From Asterias amurensis (taxonomy: Eukaryota > Echinodermata > Asteroidea > Forcipulatida > Asteriidae), in NCBI RefSeq assembly GCF_032118995.1, contig NC_092649.1, positions 30,642,927-30,706,926 on the forward strand: 64,000 nucleotides of DNA, in the 5' to 3' direction. The translations under genes and the position numbers were made by a program. The notes under the pieces are model-generated. The model worked only from the letters and a program-made list of their open reading frames with translations, made no database searches and was not told the origin of the DNA. Position 1 is the stretch's first letter. Every line of letters begins with the position of its first letter. Positions 46,101 through 57,942 of this stretch are shown piece after piece.

Positions 46101-49100
46101 GTAAAAATATGGCCATTAAACAAATTTTAAAGGTTCAAACCAACAAGAAGGTTGCAGAGGAGAATCAGAATAGTTTTGTTAATAACAAATTAGCAGGATA
46201 CCAGATTGGTATTTTAGCCAGTAACATCGGCCCGGTGTACGTAACTCTGATATGTTTAATACTTTGGGGGCTTGAAATATAAAAATGAGCCAGCTAATAA
46301 AAGTTTCCTTAGTTCCTCCAAGATATCTGAAATAGCGTCCATAAGAAGGTCAAAAAGAAGATGACTTATCATTAGCAGAGAGACGCTAATATTAATAATA
46401 GTAAATAATGATTCAAGATAGCATTCTTACACAAAAAGTATTACATTGCTTTACAACAATAAAGTTACATAGAGTTCATGAATGCAAATATAAAGAGACA
46501 ATAAACAGCCTAATAGTAAACCAATATGTTTAGAAATGGGAGCTTAAGCCATAATTTGAATTGAGCAAATCTCATTTGGGGAGGGAGGGGGAGTAATCCT
46601 ACCTGCTGAACTGTCTGACTTGGATGAATTCGATGATTTATGATCGCTGTTGCAGACGGAGGAAGAACATTCATCTTCAACAAAATAACACAAATAAAAA
46701 TTACATTTGAAGTAATCCAGTAAACACTAGAAGTTGTTATGCTTGCACAACTATTTTGGAAACATAACCAGATGTTTTTAAGTGGTAACTTTGTTAACCC
46801 TGACTTTAGATCTAATAATAATAATATGAATTCAAAATTGGTAAAAACACCATTTATCTATAACCAAACTGGAGTTCCAGCTGCGCATGTCTGTTACTGC
46901 TGACCACATAATTTGTTGCTCCCCTTGTGACCTTTTGACAATACCCTTCTGATATTGTCAAAAGGTCACAAGTGAGTCACAAATTGCGTTGTCAGCAGTA
47001 ACAGACATGCGCAGCTGGAACTCTGAATAGACTTATTCCCAGGCACTGGAAATTGGTTTTTAAGGAAAATTACTTAGAAGAATGAAGTACACACAAAAAC
47101 AAATTATTTCAAATGTTCTAAAAAACTGATCCCAAACATGAGAGGAGACAGGATAAAAATACCAAGAGACCATCAGCCTGTTTTCTAATATTGAAACATA
47201 TTGTGAGTAACAAACACACAGTTGTACAACAGAATAAACCTTCACCCTTCTCTCTCCCTTATGTGCCCACCTTGGTCCATGGATACATACTAGCAGTCTC
47301 CATGCTCTATTCCTTAGCATTTGGTCTTACCTTAATGCCTCCATTGAACATTGTTACTGCTGTGGTTGTATGCAGCGTAGCTCTTGTGCTTTCCTGCTTA
47401 TGCATAATCCTGAAAAAAAAATATATATATATAAATATACTTCTGAAGAAGGTCTGGTTTGGACTGAAAGCTAAGGCCATCTACCCTATTCATTATATAT
47501 AAATATACTTCATTATTTATGTTTTTGTTTAAATCACTCGCTACACACTCATGTCCCAAGTCATGTTAATGAAATTCACAGACATAATACTCGCGAGGGA
47601 GGGATTCAAACCCACGTGTCATCTCCGACCGGTGGTGTGTTTATATTGTTGTTTATTTTTACATGTTTCTGTTACATTTATCAGCTTATCCTTGTTTGCA
47701 TAAAGTCAAAGTTAAGTGATCACAGCCAATCGCCTGCAGGCATCTTAGGAATTTTGTTTAAGGTGTGGCAAGCCCATATTTCCGTAGGCAGATAACTGGG
47801 TGCCTGTATTTCCAAGGCATTTCTTTTCCTGGTTTCGTTTGGTTAAGTTTCTATATTTTCTGCAGTCAACCCCAGCTAGTTTCATTGCCGTTTTCGTAAG
47901 TAGTATTTCTTTATTGTATAACATTTAATGTCACTTATTTCAATTGTATAAGTTTATTGGTTACTGTTAAACTACTTTTCGATGATTTGGGCTATTTGGA
48001 GTTATTTTCCTGGTTCATCCAAAAGCTGTATATTGAATTATTCGGGATCCAAAATAAATCCAATAAATTTTTGGTAAGCTAAGATTTTATGGTGCCACTG
48101 GCAAAGTTGCTTTATTCATAAAAGTCCTATTTTTGCACCCAACATATTTGTTTCTTAAATTACTTTATTGTCATATGTGTATTTCCCAACAGTTTTGTTA
48201 TATCTGTATGCCGCCATAGACTCCTGTTATCTGCTGTAAACTCCAGCAAACCTCCATGTATATCACCGTGACGTTCCCACTGTGTTGAAGTGATTTCCCC
48301 GGTAGCAATTTGTGAGTATTAATTCAGTACAGTCTCCAATTATTATAATTGTTCATCGTTTGATACCGAATTGTTGCGAAGTAGATTTGTTCAAGCCTTT
48401 AATAATTTTGCTTTCTTTAGCAGTTCTGGAGACCCCCTCAGATTGCTTATTTTCTTCAATCCTTTCTGGAAACTATTGACCGTTCATTTTCATATAATCT
48501 TTCTGGAAGCCTTCAATTGCATTTTATTTAATCTATCCGGAAACCTCTGATTACGTGTTTTCTTTAAATATATCTTTCTTGTACTTTTGATTTATTATTG
48601 AGTTAATTATGTATTTATATATTAGTTTCTAATTCATTATTTGTTATTCTAGTTCACCTGCTCCTCACCGAGTCCTAAAATAAATTACCGGGTCGATGAA
48701 CACAATTGTCTACGACCGTTCATTGTTATAAATCAACACGTTGACACCAAGTCCTTTGCCAATCTAGAGCAGATGTCATACTACAAGGGCAACAAGTCTT
48801 CCGCAGCATTTTGCACAAATAATTTCTGAAGTTTCATTTCTCTGTTCACTATAACTGATATTACTGATTATTATATATCTTTCAGGAACTCCAAGGCTCA
48901 AGATACATGTGAAGAGATATTTAATGAAAAAAAAAGACATTCATAAATACCTCAGACAGTTTCGCTATTCCTACTGGTGGAGCGTGTCACGTGGGTGTGT
49001 ATAAAACTTTGTTTATGACCGGTAAAAAGTATTAATTCATGGGCGTGACACACGACCTTGCACCTGTTCTTATAAGACAGTTTCTTCATTCCTATTGGTC

Positions 49101-52100
49101 GAGAGCAACGGCTGGAACAGTTGTGCCACATCACGCGATAAATAAGGAGTTGTTTACCCAAGGGCAGCGGAGGGCTTTACCATTTCATAGCTGGAGGGGT
49201 GTTGTGTTGAAAGAAATCATTGAAAAATCATAATCTTTGCATTTATTTTACTTTCCAGCAGCCACATTGGCACACAGGTTGCTACTCTTTCAGTTCAACA
49301 ATCTCTATCATTGACTCCTGGGTGAAGAGAAACAATAACAGTGAAGTGTCTTGCAAAGAACACAAGTGTCCTGACTGGGAATAGAACGCACACTCGGATG
49401 TCTCAGCCATTAGACCTTGAATTAGATATTCAAGACCAACCTACAACACACTAAGGACAACTCTTAATAATCCTCTTAGCACTTACCGTTTAACCATGCT
49501 CTTAAATAACCACAGGTTGGCAAACACAAACTTGAATGGGTAGTCCGCCTAAAGGAAAATGAAGAAGAAAATAAAGTTGTACATGTATACACAAAGAAGT
49601 CATGTTGTTCATGTTATTATAATAATGAGGTCCTCATGCCACCTGCACGTATAGACAATATGGCCAACAAGCATTCACAGTCACTGCATCAATATTCTGG
49701 AACAATCTACCTCTTCCCATCCGTCAGGCATCACCTCTTGAATGCTTCAAAGCCATGTTAAAAACTAAGTTGCTTTTATAAAAGCCATTATACACTTTCG
49801 GCACAGAAAAAAAAGAAAAAAGTTCACAGATTTACAAATAACTTACAAAGTTTACAGAAGGTAATGGTAAAAGACTTCTCTTGAAATGTTTAACATGAAA
49901 TGCTTTACTTCTCGAGAAAACATTAAAACAATTATCAATTCTCGTTGTCGAGAATTACGGATTTATTTTAAACACATGTCATGACACGACGAAAGTGCGG
50001 AAACAAGGGTGGGTTTTCCCCCTTATTTTTTCCCGACTCCAATGAACAATTGAGCCTTAATTTTCACAGGTTTGTTATTTTTTATATCAGTTGTGATACA
50101 CGAAGTGTGGGCCTTTGGACAATACTGTATACCGAAAGTGTCCAATGGCTTTAAGACACTGTACAAGACTACATTGTTTATTCTTTGTTTTCCACAGAAC
50201 TTTGAAACCTTCATAATAGGCGCATCTGTACACATGCATGAATTTAATTAGTATATTTCATGGAAAGGGCTAATTGAAAGATCCTGAAGAGTTACATTAC
50301 CTCTGATGCTAAAAAATTAAAGTTATCGTACGAAACGCCTCTCTCAAACTTGATGGGAAATGGAGTCCTCTCAAGTCTGCAGTAAAAAAAAAAGGAAAAT
50401 GTTTTCATCAATGATACTTCAGTATACAATTGTTGCACGCTGTGACCGGTGCTAAACAATTAAAGTTATTGTACGACATGCCTCTCTCAAACTTGGTGGG
50501 AAACGGAGTCCTCTCAAGTCTGCATTAAAAGACAAGGAACATGTTTTCATCAATTATTGTTCAATACATTTCTAGGACGGAACATGCTCCCTTCAATGGA
50601 AGGTAAGCCTGAGCATACAAAGATTCCAGCATACCACAGTAGTTTGTCAGCCGTTGCTTATAGCAAAGGTTCTGCAATATGTATCAATACATGGACTCGC
50701 ACATTCTGCTAAACAGAAACACCAGAGCTGGAGTCCAGTGCACTTGAACACTCAGTCATGCCACTATTATTATCTATGTAGGGACCTATGCAAAACATAT
50801 GTTAAAACCATATTCTTGGCTTATATTACTATAATTTATTGATCAACTATAAGAAGTACTTGCATCCGAGATAAAGAGCATCTTGAGGTTTAGAGAGTGT
50901 CTCTGAAGTCAGAATAGTAGGAACATTTAATTGGATCATTTAAGTAATCCACTGGCCATACATGGATGCTCTGTTGAGCAACGGATCATTCCGTTGGGAT
51001 TATTAAAAAGCCAGTGCGTACGTATTCCATGAAGAAATGTTACCATAGTTACGCTCAATGGCGTGGTCCAATAGAGCTTTCAGGCAGTCCACTGGATTGA
51101 CGGAATATGTGTATGAGGCACATTCTTGAACAGGCCAGACTTTTTGAGAAGCAGTAGTATGCCTGGGTTGGTTTTTCTGTTGGACTCAGTAAAGCAAAGA
51201 GTATAGACCTTATGCATTGATGCATCCAGCCCCCATCTTAGAGGTAAAATGATGATGAAACAATCAAGCAAATAGGTTTGGCCAATGAACGGCTGCTTTT
51301 TTACTTTTAGGTGAGGGTGCCCTACTGAAATGACATCATGTGCATAAGGTCTGTACAGTGCTTATTACAAACCAGTGAAGGATACAACCCAAACTATTGC
51401 AACTTACTTTGAGACAGCTTCAGCAAGTATTCCAACATTAGTCTCGCTTGGTGGCATTGATGAATGGCCAGTCTTTGCAGAATCAACAGTCAGTTGTAAC
51501 ATCACAAAACCCTTCTCAGACACTCCAATCAGCCCAACTGGCCGTCTGACTTGCTTGATTACATCCTGTAGGATTGTAAACCCTTCATCTAAGAGAAATT
51601 CAACTTCTGTACCTCTTTCCTTCAAGGTTTTACCGATGACGGCAGCTCCTTCATTTCCTGCAACCTGGATACAGTAAAATGCAACTCAATTTTTAAAAGT
51701 GTACATTATCAACACGTACTACAAACAACGGTTTTTAAAGGTGAAACTAAAATCATCCGGATGCAACTATAATAATAATAGTGGCTTTTTATATAGCATG
51801 TTTCTGTCATTTTAATTACGAGACCTAATCCTTTTACATAGCACCATGTACTGGTTTACAAGGCGCTGTGGGGCAATATGCTGCAAATCAAATCAGGAAC
51901 ACCGGGGCAAACCTTCTCTTTTTGATACATTCGTCACACTACACACAGTATCAATAACTTTACGTCCTAATCAAAAATTTTAAGTTACCTCCTCATCATG
52001 TCCAAAGCATAACAACATCGTTCTTATGGGCTTCTCCTGTCTTTGAAGTCGTAACTCCAGTGCTTCAAGAATTCCCTGAATATAATCAATAGATAGATAA

Positions 52101-54698
52101 ATGTTTTAATTCCTAAACAGTTTTTGCATTTAATGAAAACCACTGGAAGTGAAAACCACTGGAAGTGAAAACCACTGCAAGTGAAAACCACTGCAAGTGA
52201 AAACCACTGGTAGTGAAAACCACTGCAAGTGAAAACCACTGCAAGTGAAAACCACTGGTAGTGAAAACCACTGGTAGTGAAAACCACTTCTAGTGGAAAC
52301 CACTGGTAGTGAAAACCACTGGTAGTGAAAACCACTTCCAGTGGAAACCACTGGTAGTGAAAACCACTGCTAGTGAAAACCACTGCTAGTGAAAACCACT
52401 GCTAGTGAAAACCACTGCTAGTGAGTTCCACTGCTAGTGAAAACCACTGCTAGTGAAAACCACTGCTAGTGAAAACCACTGCTAGTGAAAACCACTGCTA
52501 GTGAAAACCACTGCTAGTAAAAACCACTGCTAGTGAAAACCACTGCAAGTGAAAACCACCATAAGTGAAAACCACCGCAAGTGAAAACCACTGCAAGTGA
52601 AAACCACAGCAAGTGAAAACCACTACAAGTGAAAACCAATGCTAGTAGAAACCCGTGCTAGTCTACTGAGACATTCAAAATATTGTTTCAGTCAAAATAA
52701 AAGTGTGAAGGATTGTGGAACTCAAGTAGAATTTCACTAGCAAAAGAATATATCAGGGAACTACAAGTTAAAAAAAGGTACTTTTAACAATGGATAATGA
52801 CTGCTAAGTTGTATATTGCTTTGCGGTAACACCATGCGTGTATCTACTTGCCAGGTAGAGTTTGTACTTGGAGAACTGTCTTTCTTTGTTCTACTACCGT
52901 GGAGTAGATGTTCGGGGTTCAGGAGACTTCTCAGTTCTGAAAAGAACTGTCCTGCTTTTTAACTATTACCTGGACGGATGGTATAGAAAATAGGCTGGGA
53001 CTACTACTTAAGCTTATAGGATCATGATTAACTGTACTACCGCGGAGTCAGTTCTGAAATTGGTCTCAACGTTTTAAAGGAGTTTCCTGGCGATGACTAG
53101 AGCAAGCTAGTCGAATTATGGAGACCAATTTAAGAACTGACTCCACAGTAGTACAGTTAATCATGATCCTATAAGCTTAAATAGTAGTCCCAGCCTATTT
53201 TCTATAACATCCGCCCGGGTAATAGTTAAAAAGCAGGACAGTTCTTTTCAGAACTCAAAAGTCTCCTAACCCCTAAACATCTACTCAGCGATAATATAAT
53301 AATTATAGCAAGACACATCTCTAAGAACAAACTCTACCTGGCAAGTAGATACACACATGGTGCTACCGCAAACCAAATTTACATTGATACCTCACTCTGC
53401 AATGCCTCAAATCCTATAGACTGCTAAGTTTACAAGCATATGACAGGTTTGCATCATATTGTTTGCTGCCCATGAGGTGTTTCCTACATATGTGGTTTCA
53501 TCCTCAGATTGTTTTTAGTAGTAAAATTCAAGTCTTGCATCTACACAGACTTACCATGAGTGAATGTTTATCATCAATGGTGCCCCTCCCATAGATGCAA
53601 CCATCCTGCTCCCTCCCTTCAAATGGTGGTACGTCCCAATCTTGACCATCTACTGGCACAACATCCATGTGGGCTGCTAGAATATATGGCTTGAGAGAGG
53701 GGTTGGAACCTTCTACAGTGTAGAGTAGGCTGTACCTGGCTATTACTTCACGTTTTACCAACGGTGAACTGTGAACTGTTGGGAAAACTAGGAGAAGAGA
53801 AAAAGAAACAGTTCACTTGTAAAATTATTTTGATTATCTGTGTTGTTGGTGGTGCAACATAATTTAATACCTTTAATAATATTAATATTATTTGCTTGTG
53901 TGCCTGACACATTCATTAAGGCTAAAATCTCCGAGTCGGTACAAACGGTTATAGTTTCCTTGACTACCCTCCTATAATAACCTCCAAAACATCCACTATA
54001 TTAATGCAGCACCAATATATTTGGACTTGGATAAGATCCATATCACTGGCCCACAACAAGGTATTTGAAACTCATTGACTGTCAGTCTCAGATACTACAT
54101 CAGATGTCTTCCTGAGAAGCACTGCATTTTTATTTTTTATTATTTTTTTTTTTTTGGGGGGGGGTGTGCTTTACACACCAAGAATTCACACAAGAGGCAA
54201 ATTGTTTGTTAATGCATGCATTGCCTAGGAAATCCACATCAAATAACACTGAGAAACCAGTGTGCAAGTCTTGGTTCATAGACGACAAAGCTGTTATCAT
54301 AAACAGTCAAACTCATTTGAAAGTAAGTGGAATGTAAGTGCCCTCTACTGGTGAGAATGTTTTTGAGTATTCGTGTCTTTAAATTGGAGCGTTTGGAACC
54401 AAGACTAAATTAAATATGATCACATGTAGATTGTCATTTGTTTACCTCTTTTTAAGAAGTCATGAAACTTGAGTATCTCATCATAGTTGATGTCACCCGG
54501 CATACGAGACACAGTTTGGTAGGTTATTGCCTCTTGTAGATTAGATTTAATCTGCTGGTTTCCGTCTATAGGAGTTGTATCGATGTCTAGCTCAGATGGC
54601 TTTGGCTGACGTGACTTGACTGTCATTGCACGGTGGACAACAATGGCTGCTAGACCACAAAGGCCAGCAGAGGTTGCAGACAGTATAGTTAAAAGCAT
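43105..54698 (-). CDS. PM20D1: PM20D1-like N-fatty-acyl-amino acid synthase/hydrolase
   Basis: M20-family metalloenzyme; in vertebrates the secreted enzyme reversibly joins fatty acids to amino acids. Predicted 494 aa (human 502, from recall). Exons: 54698-54446, 53787-53555, 52075-51989, 51664-51408, 50376-50301, 49548-49487, 47409-47331, 46674-46603, 45955-45790, 43304-43105. All have GT-AG borders and matching phases. The N terminus has one hydrophobic segment (LLTILSATSAGLCGLAAIVV, residues 2-21), a signal peptide or anchor. Active-site residues: His124 and Asp126 in AAHMDVVPVDG, Asp156 in GRGTIDDKHS, Glu190/Glu191 in GHDEE, Asp217 in LLDEG, and His464 in RFHGVNE. The dimerisation-domain loop GHSSMPPSETNVGILAEAVS is present. 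The first coding exon has an acceptor at 54722, so a 5' UTR exon lies upstream. The last eight codons and stop are part of a 39-bp tandem repeat. Confidence 0.95.
43633..43923 (-). CDS. Small zinc-finger-like ORF nested in PM20D1 intron 9
   Basis: A 96-aa intronless frame from ATG at 43923: MAAPKQTLSRGNPPIRDLEK, then FRSSWLEELVTVGGLDIHLH, a CIYC pair, a lysine/arginine-rich tail (QQQKKKARTK) and CHWK before the stop. The pattern (F..SWLEE, then a W/G segment, then C..C) recalls, from memory, short BED/C2H2-type zinc-finger leaders of invertebrate transposon or domesticated genes, but the second half of the finger is missing or degenerate. CpG-rich sequence lies around its start. It could be a truncated transposon gene, a gene whose other exons I missed, or chance. 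Confidence 0.35.
   Translation of the reverse strand: MAAPKQTLSRGNPPIRDLEKGVLNKFRSSWLEELVTVGGLDIHLHQCYEKLMTGEKVICIYCDDTFTQQQKKKARTKSTPGIGQEIRRRKEVCHWK
44815..45665. mobile_element. Foldback element with ~250-bp inverted ends
   Basis: Left arm about 44815-45066, right arm about 45385-45665. Shared inverted blocks are 'agccttgctcaaggcagtcg' (right arm as 'cgactgccttgagcaaggct') and 'cgcatgcggaggccgtcagg' followed by 'ccgacagc'. A small 'aacccacccgtattcactgt' duplication lies in the left arm. The 320-bp centre is unique and non-coding. It lies in PM20D1 intron 9. The plus-strand frame 44699-45145 crosses one arm and is not a gene. Confidence 0.85.
46871..47023. repeat. Hairpin with ~72-bp arms in PM20D1 intron 7
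   Basis: Left arm 46871-46944 and right arm 46953-47023, loop 'cccttctg'. The ends 'gagttccagctgcgcatgtc' and 'gacatgcgcagctggaactc' are perfect inverses; a few mismatches occur inside. Probably a short MITE. Confidence 0.9.
47570..48900. other. T-rich block in PM20D1 intron 6, LTR-like in composition
   Basis: This 1.3-kb stretch has strand-skewed T-rich sequence, a tRNA-type 'gattcaaaccc' motif near 47602 and AATAAA near 48678, similar in texture to the element at 18854-21046. I could not fix ends or a target-site duplication. Confidence 0.25.
50447..50519 (-). pseudogene. Tandem second copy of PM20D1 exon 5
   Basis: It duplicates exon 5 (50301-50376) and flanking intron. Acceptor 'taatgcag' is kept, the frame is open and reads LERTPFPTKFERGMSYNNFN, and a gt (gtcaca) follows after 73 nt, keeping the same phases as the real 76-nt exon. 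The donor is poor, and most substitutions from the true exon are amino-acid changing, which points to a decaying copy. Only 70 bp separate the two, too little for an intron, so they could only be used alternatively. Confidence 0.65.
51780..51930. repeat. Single copy of the element tandemly amplified at 38.1-38.5 kb
   Basis: It carries 'ggtttacaaggcgctgtggg' and 'aggaacaccggggcaa', matching the repeat unit at 38141-38505. In PM20D1 intron 3. Confidence 0.6.
52135..52664. repeat. 16-bp minisatellite next to PM20D1 exon 3
   Basis: About 33 units of 'gaaaaccactgctagt' with variants at three positions (gct, gca, ggt, gga). Each unit holds CACTNNNAGTG, a small palindrome. The array begins 60 bp from the exon 3 acceptor (exon at 51989-52075), so it abuts or includes the branch-point region. 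Open frames across it are artefacts. Confidence 0.95.
52820..53372. mobile_element. Large foldback element in PM20D1 intron 2
   Basis: Left arm 52820-53067 and right arm 53121-53372 are inverted copies of about 250 bp with a 53-bp spacer. Matching blocks: 'cttgccaggtagagtttgt' with 'acaaactctacctggcaag', and 'aagcttataggatcatgatt' with 'aatcatgatcctataagctt'. Small indels separate the arms. No ORF. Confidence 0.93.
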
Positions 54699-55209
54699 TG
54701 TTGGAACTTAATAGTTTTAAATCTGTAATAAAACAATGCACAAAAATATTTGATAATGTGTTCTGTACAGACAAAGCAGTTTTTGCACAGTGTAAACAAG
54801 CCTTGCCCCCTCAAAGGACAAAGATAAAATTCCAGAGTGTCAGAATTCCATGATTTTTTTTATTGTAATGCAGTGAGCAGGTTCGAGCATGTAGGATTCC
54901 TCCATGGTTCGAGTGAGGCACTATAGTCCACTATTGGTGGATTTTATTGGTCGATGTTAAAAATGAGCCATTTACAGCTCAACAAGGTGGGCTAGGCTAA
55001 GCATGTAGAACAGAAGTAGGCTGTTCATTTTTGTAAGTTCATTTGTCTTAAACCGTCAGAAATCAATTCAATGGTGACTATGAGAGCGATGTTGTTCAAA
55101 AAGTAGGCCAAGTTTAGCATAATAAAACAACCCAACAAGGTATGCCTGGACTCCTGGAGTGGAGATTAGACTGTAAACAGACAGGCGACACAGTCTGAAC
55201 ATGGAGGCG

Positions 55210-56061
55210 GATAACTTTCCGTATGGCGACACCACTTTTTTATTCGATATGAAACTAGAAACTATAAGGCTCACAGGGCGGTCGCACTAAATACCGACAA
55301 TTCACGACCCCTCACGACCCCTCACGACAACAATTTTTACATGCACTTTAACAGAACATTTGAACATAATTCAACCGTCAAATATGTGCACAAGAGTCAT
55401 ATGCATCTAAATCACTTTCAAACTGTTGAAAATATTGTATATTTAACTGTAAAAAAGGTGTTTTTTACCCCGAATTTGGTAACGAACGGAAATATTCGCC
55501 ATGTTGTCTTTCGACGTACTTGGAGGATTCTATTACACCGCAGGGGTGAGGTAATTTCTGAGGGCTGAGTTTTATTTTTTTGTTTGGTTTTAGCTGCTGA
55601 TTTGTTCTTTCTTTAGTAACTAAGCTGCACTCTGGAATTCAAAGTTAAAAGGGGAAACTTAAATACAATATTGTTTTAAACTCCATGAAATACATTTAAA
55701 AAAAGAATCATCCAAATGTGTCGAAAGACAACATGGGGGATATTACCGTTCGTTACTAAATTCAGGTAAAAAACACTTTTGTTTACAATCATAAATACAC
55801 TTTTTTCAACAGTTTGAAAATGATTTGGGTGCATATGACTTTTGTGCATATTCAATGGTTGACTTATGTTAAAATGTTGTGTTAAAGTGCATTTAAAAAT
55901 TGTTGTCGTGAGTTGTCCTGAGGGGTCGTGAGTTGTCGGTATTTAGTGCGACCCTCACAGGGGAGCCTTATAGTTTCTAGAAGTAATAATAGAGTACCAA
56001 TTGAAATATCCCTTTTTGTAAAAATGAGTAAAAAAGTGGTGGGGCCATACGGAAAGTTATC
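55210..56061. repeat. 'gtggtggcgcc' hairpin repeat, copy 3, split by an insertion
   Basis: The left part 55210-55258 ('ataactttccgtatggcgac') and the right part 55981-56061 ('aaagtggtggggccatacgg') are the two ends of the small element seen intact at 36226-36355. They are separated by the foldback element at 55259-55976. Confidence 0.8.
55259..55976. mobile_element. 718-bp foldback transposon with ~258-bp inverted ends, nested
   Basis: Left arm 55259-55516 starts AAACTATAAGG; right arm 55717-55976 ends CCTTATAGTTT. 'ctag' flanks both sides (55255-55258 and 55977-55980), a 4-bp target duplication. Inner shared blocks include 'tcacgacccctcacgac' (right arm, inverted and diverged) and 'atgttgtctttcgac' with 'gtcgaaagacaacat'. 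The 200-bp centre has no ORF, so it is non-autonomous. Confidence 0.85.
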
Positions 56062-56584
56062 CATGGAGGCCTCTGCTCCTAGAACTATTTCGGTTTCATC
56101 CGCTATCGTCTCCCGTTCTCCATCCACCCATTATCATGATTATGGTCACAGTGTGCATGAATGAGTCGAGTGATCGATTGGAATCCAGCACCAGTTATTC
56201 ATTTGGCACTATAAATCATGCTAACATTTTAAATCAACACTACATCATGGTACCCCCGTTATCTATATTTATCGTTATCTATAGTAATACTAACTATATA
56301 AAGGGGGGTCAATAGTCCTCAATACAACTTACATTATAATACATTGTAACTTGTATTGTAATGTGACTGAGTGTTGTAACTTACAACACTCATCTATAAA
56401 CAAACTCACTTTATTAATAGTCGACACGATCGATCTTGCCTTTGTGAATTCTTAAGAAGCCAATGCCCTCGAGAAGAAACTATAAGGTTTTTTTATGTAG
56501 ACGCAACTTATAGGACACTCAGCAAACACTCATCATCTAGAACTAGATAGATTATAGTGCTCTCAAAGAGCTAGCTAGCTTCCG

Positions 56585-56680
56585 GGAGTATTTTTTCCCC
56601 AGGACAGATGAGGCCAATTACCTACTATATAATGGGCGCATATTAAAGTGGCCTCATCTATCCTGAGAAAACAAAAATAC
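56585..56680. repeat. Imperfect hairpin
   Basis: 'cccaggacagatgaggcca' and 'tggcctcatctatcctgag' are inverted around 'attacctactatataatggg'. It is followed by a direct duplication of 'cgggggccgctagactt' (56690-56726). Confidence 0.75.
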
Positions 56681-56874
56681 GCTTCTGGGGGCCGCTAGAC
56701 TTCGCTTCCGGGGGCCGCTAGACTTGGTTACAAGTCTGTAATCGTGTTTTGTTATATAGCTGAAACAGCGCCCTCTTGTGGACAAATATCCGTAACCAGC
56801 CTATGAGTTAGAGGGCGCTGTAGCAAATCTGCGGGTGAATTGTGCATGCTCAGTCTCGCGAGATTTAACAAATC

Positions 56875-57176
56875 AATAATCCCCACCCACAATTTATGTT
56901 GGGAGGGGGAGGGGCAGGTGTCACTATTGCCAATTAAATATGCTGCCTCCTGAATGAATCGTTTCAGTTCTGTGATATTAATTTATGCATAATCTGATTG
57001 GGGGGGGGGGGGGGGGGTAGACCTTCAAATCAATAAGCCCCACCCATAATTTCTGGTTGGAGGTGGGGGTGGGGCAGGTGTCACTACTGCCAATTAAATA
57101 TGATGCCTCCTGAAAGAATCGTTTTAGTGCTGTGGTATTAATTTAGGGGAAATTTGATGGGGGGGGGGGGGGGGAT
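56875..57176. repeat. ~147-bp direct duplication ending in G homopolymers
   Basis: Two copies share 'ggaggggcaggtgtcacta' / 'ggtggggcaggtgtcacta' and 'tgccaattaaatatg.tgcc'. Each ends in a long G run (57001-57018 and 57160-57173). Copy length in the assembly may be unreliable at the G tracts. Confidence 0.85.
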
Positions 57177-57607
57177 AGTTAGAAAAAAGTATTGAGAGTA
57201 GCAGGGGAACAAAGATATTAAAACGCACCCTTACACAATGGCATGAGATTCAGTAACAAACATTGTGGTATGTGATATGTATATTCTTCTCAGCAGAAAA
57301 TAATAAAAGTAAAAATGATAAATGGGAAACAATTACTTAATGGGTCACATTCTTTGCGTGGGTCTCCATCAGTTAGTATGTTCAAAACCTGTTTCACTAT
57401 AAGCTTGCCCTTGTATTTCAGGATGTCATTGTAATCTCTCTGTTAGACACATTTTCACAAAGATAAATATTGCCTTCATTAATTCATACACCAGTCAAGT
57501 CAAGAGCTAGCATCCCCTAGTGCTTTTTCCCAAACATTCTATCTTATGAAGTGTTTGTTAACTTTAACACTTTGGGTGTTATTTTGTATCAGCATGGTAA
57601 TTTTCAA

Positions 57608-57942
57608 AGGCACTGGACACCTTTAATAATTGCAAAGACCAGTCTACTCACTTGGTGTATCTCAACATTATACACAAAAACAAACCTGTTAAATTTGAAT
57701 TAAATTGGTTGAGAGAATAATGAAAGAAAAACCTTGTCGCAGTTGTGTGCTTTCAGATGATTGAATTTTCGAGACCTCAGCTGAATTCTTCAATTTAAAT
57801 TCAAATATTTTACTAAGAAGTTACTGCCGCTCCTCACAATGTTTTATACTATTGACAGTTCTCCATTGGATGTTACCAAGTAATTATGCCAACATTTATT
57901 TTTTAGTAATTCTTTTAATCAAGAGTGTCCAGTGCCTTTAAA
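57608..57942. repeat. Inverted-repeat element 'ggcagtggacactattgg', diverged copy 5
   Basis: The ends 'aaaggcactggacaccttta' and 'gagtgtccagtgcctttaa' are inverted. The body is reversed relative to copy 2 ('cgagacctcagctgaattct'). Confidence 0.75.

Noticed and set aside
47191..47502. 103-aa plus-strand frame with hydrophobic stretches
   Set aside because: It is antisense to PM20D1 exon 7 and its flanking introns.
52024..52383. 119-aa and 73-aa minus-strand frames with FHYQWF repeats
   Set aside because: They are translations of the 16-bp array and of PM20D1 exon 3 in the wrong frame.
52135..52664. CRISPR-like regular repeats
   Set aside because: Contiguous minisatellite without unique spacers, in a eukaryotic intron; the same applies to the arrays at 9.5, 32, 37 and 42 kb.
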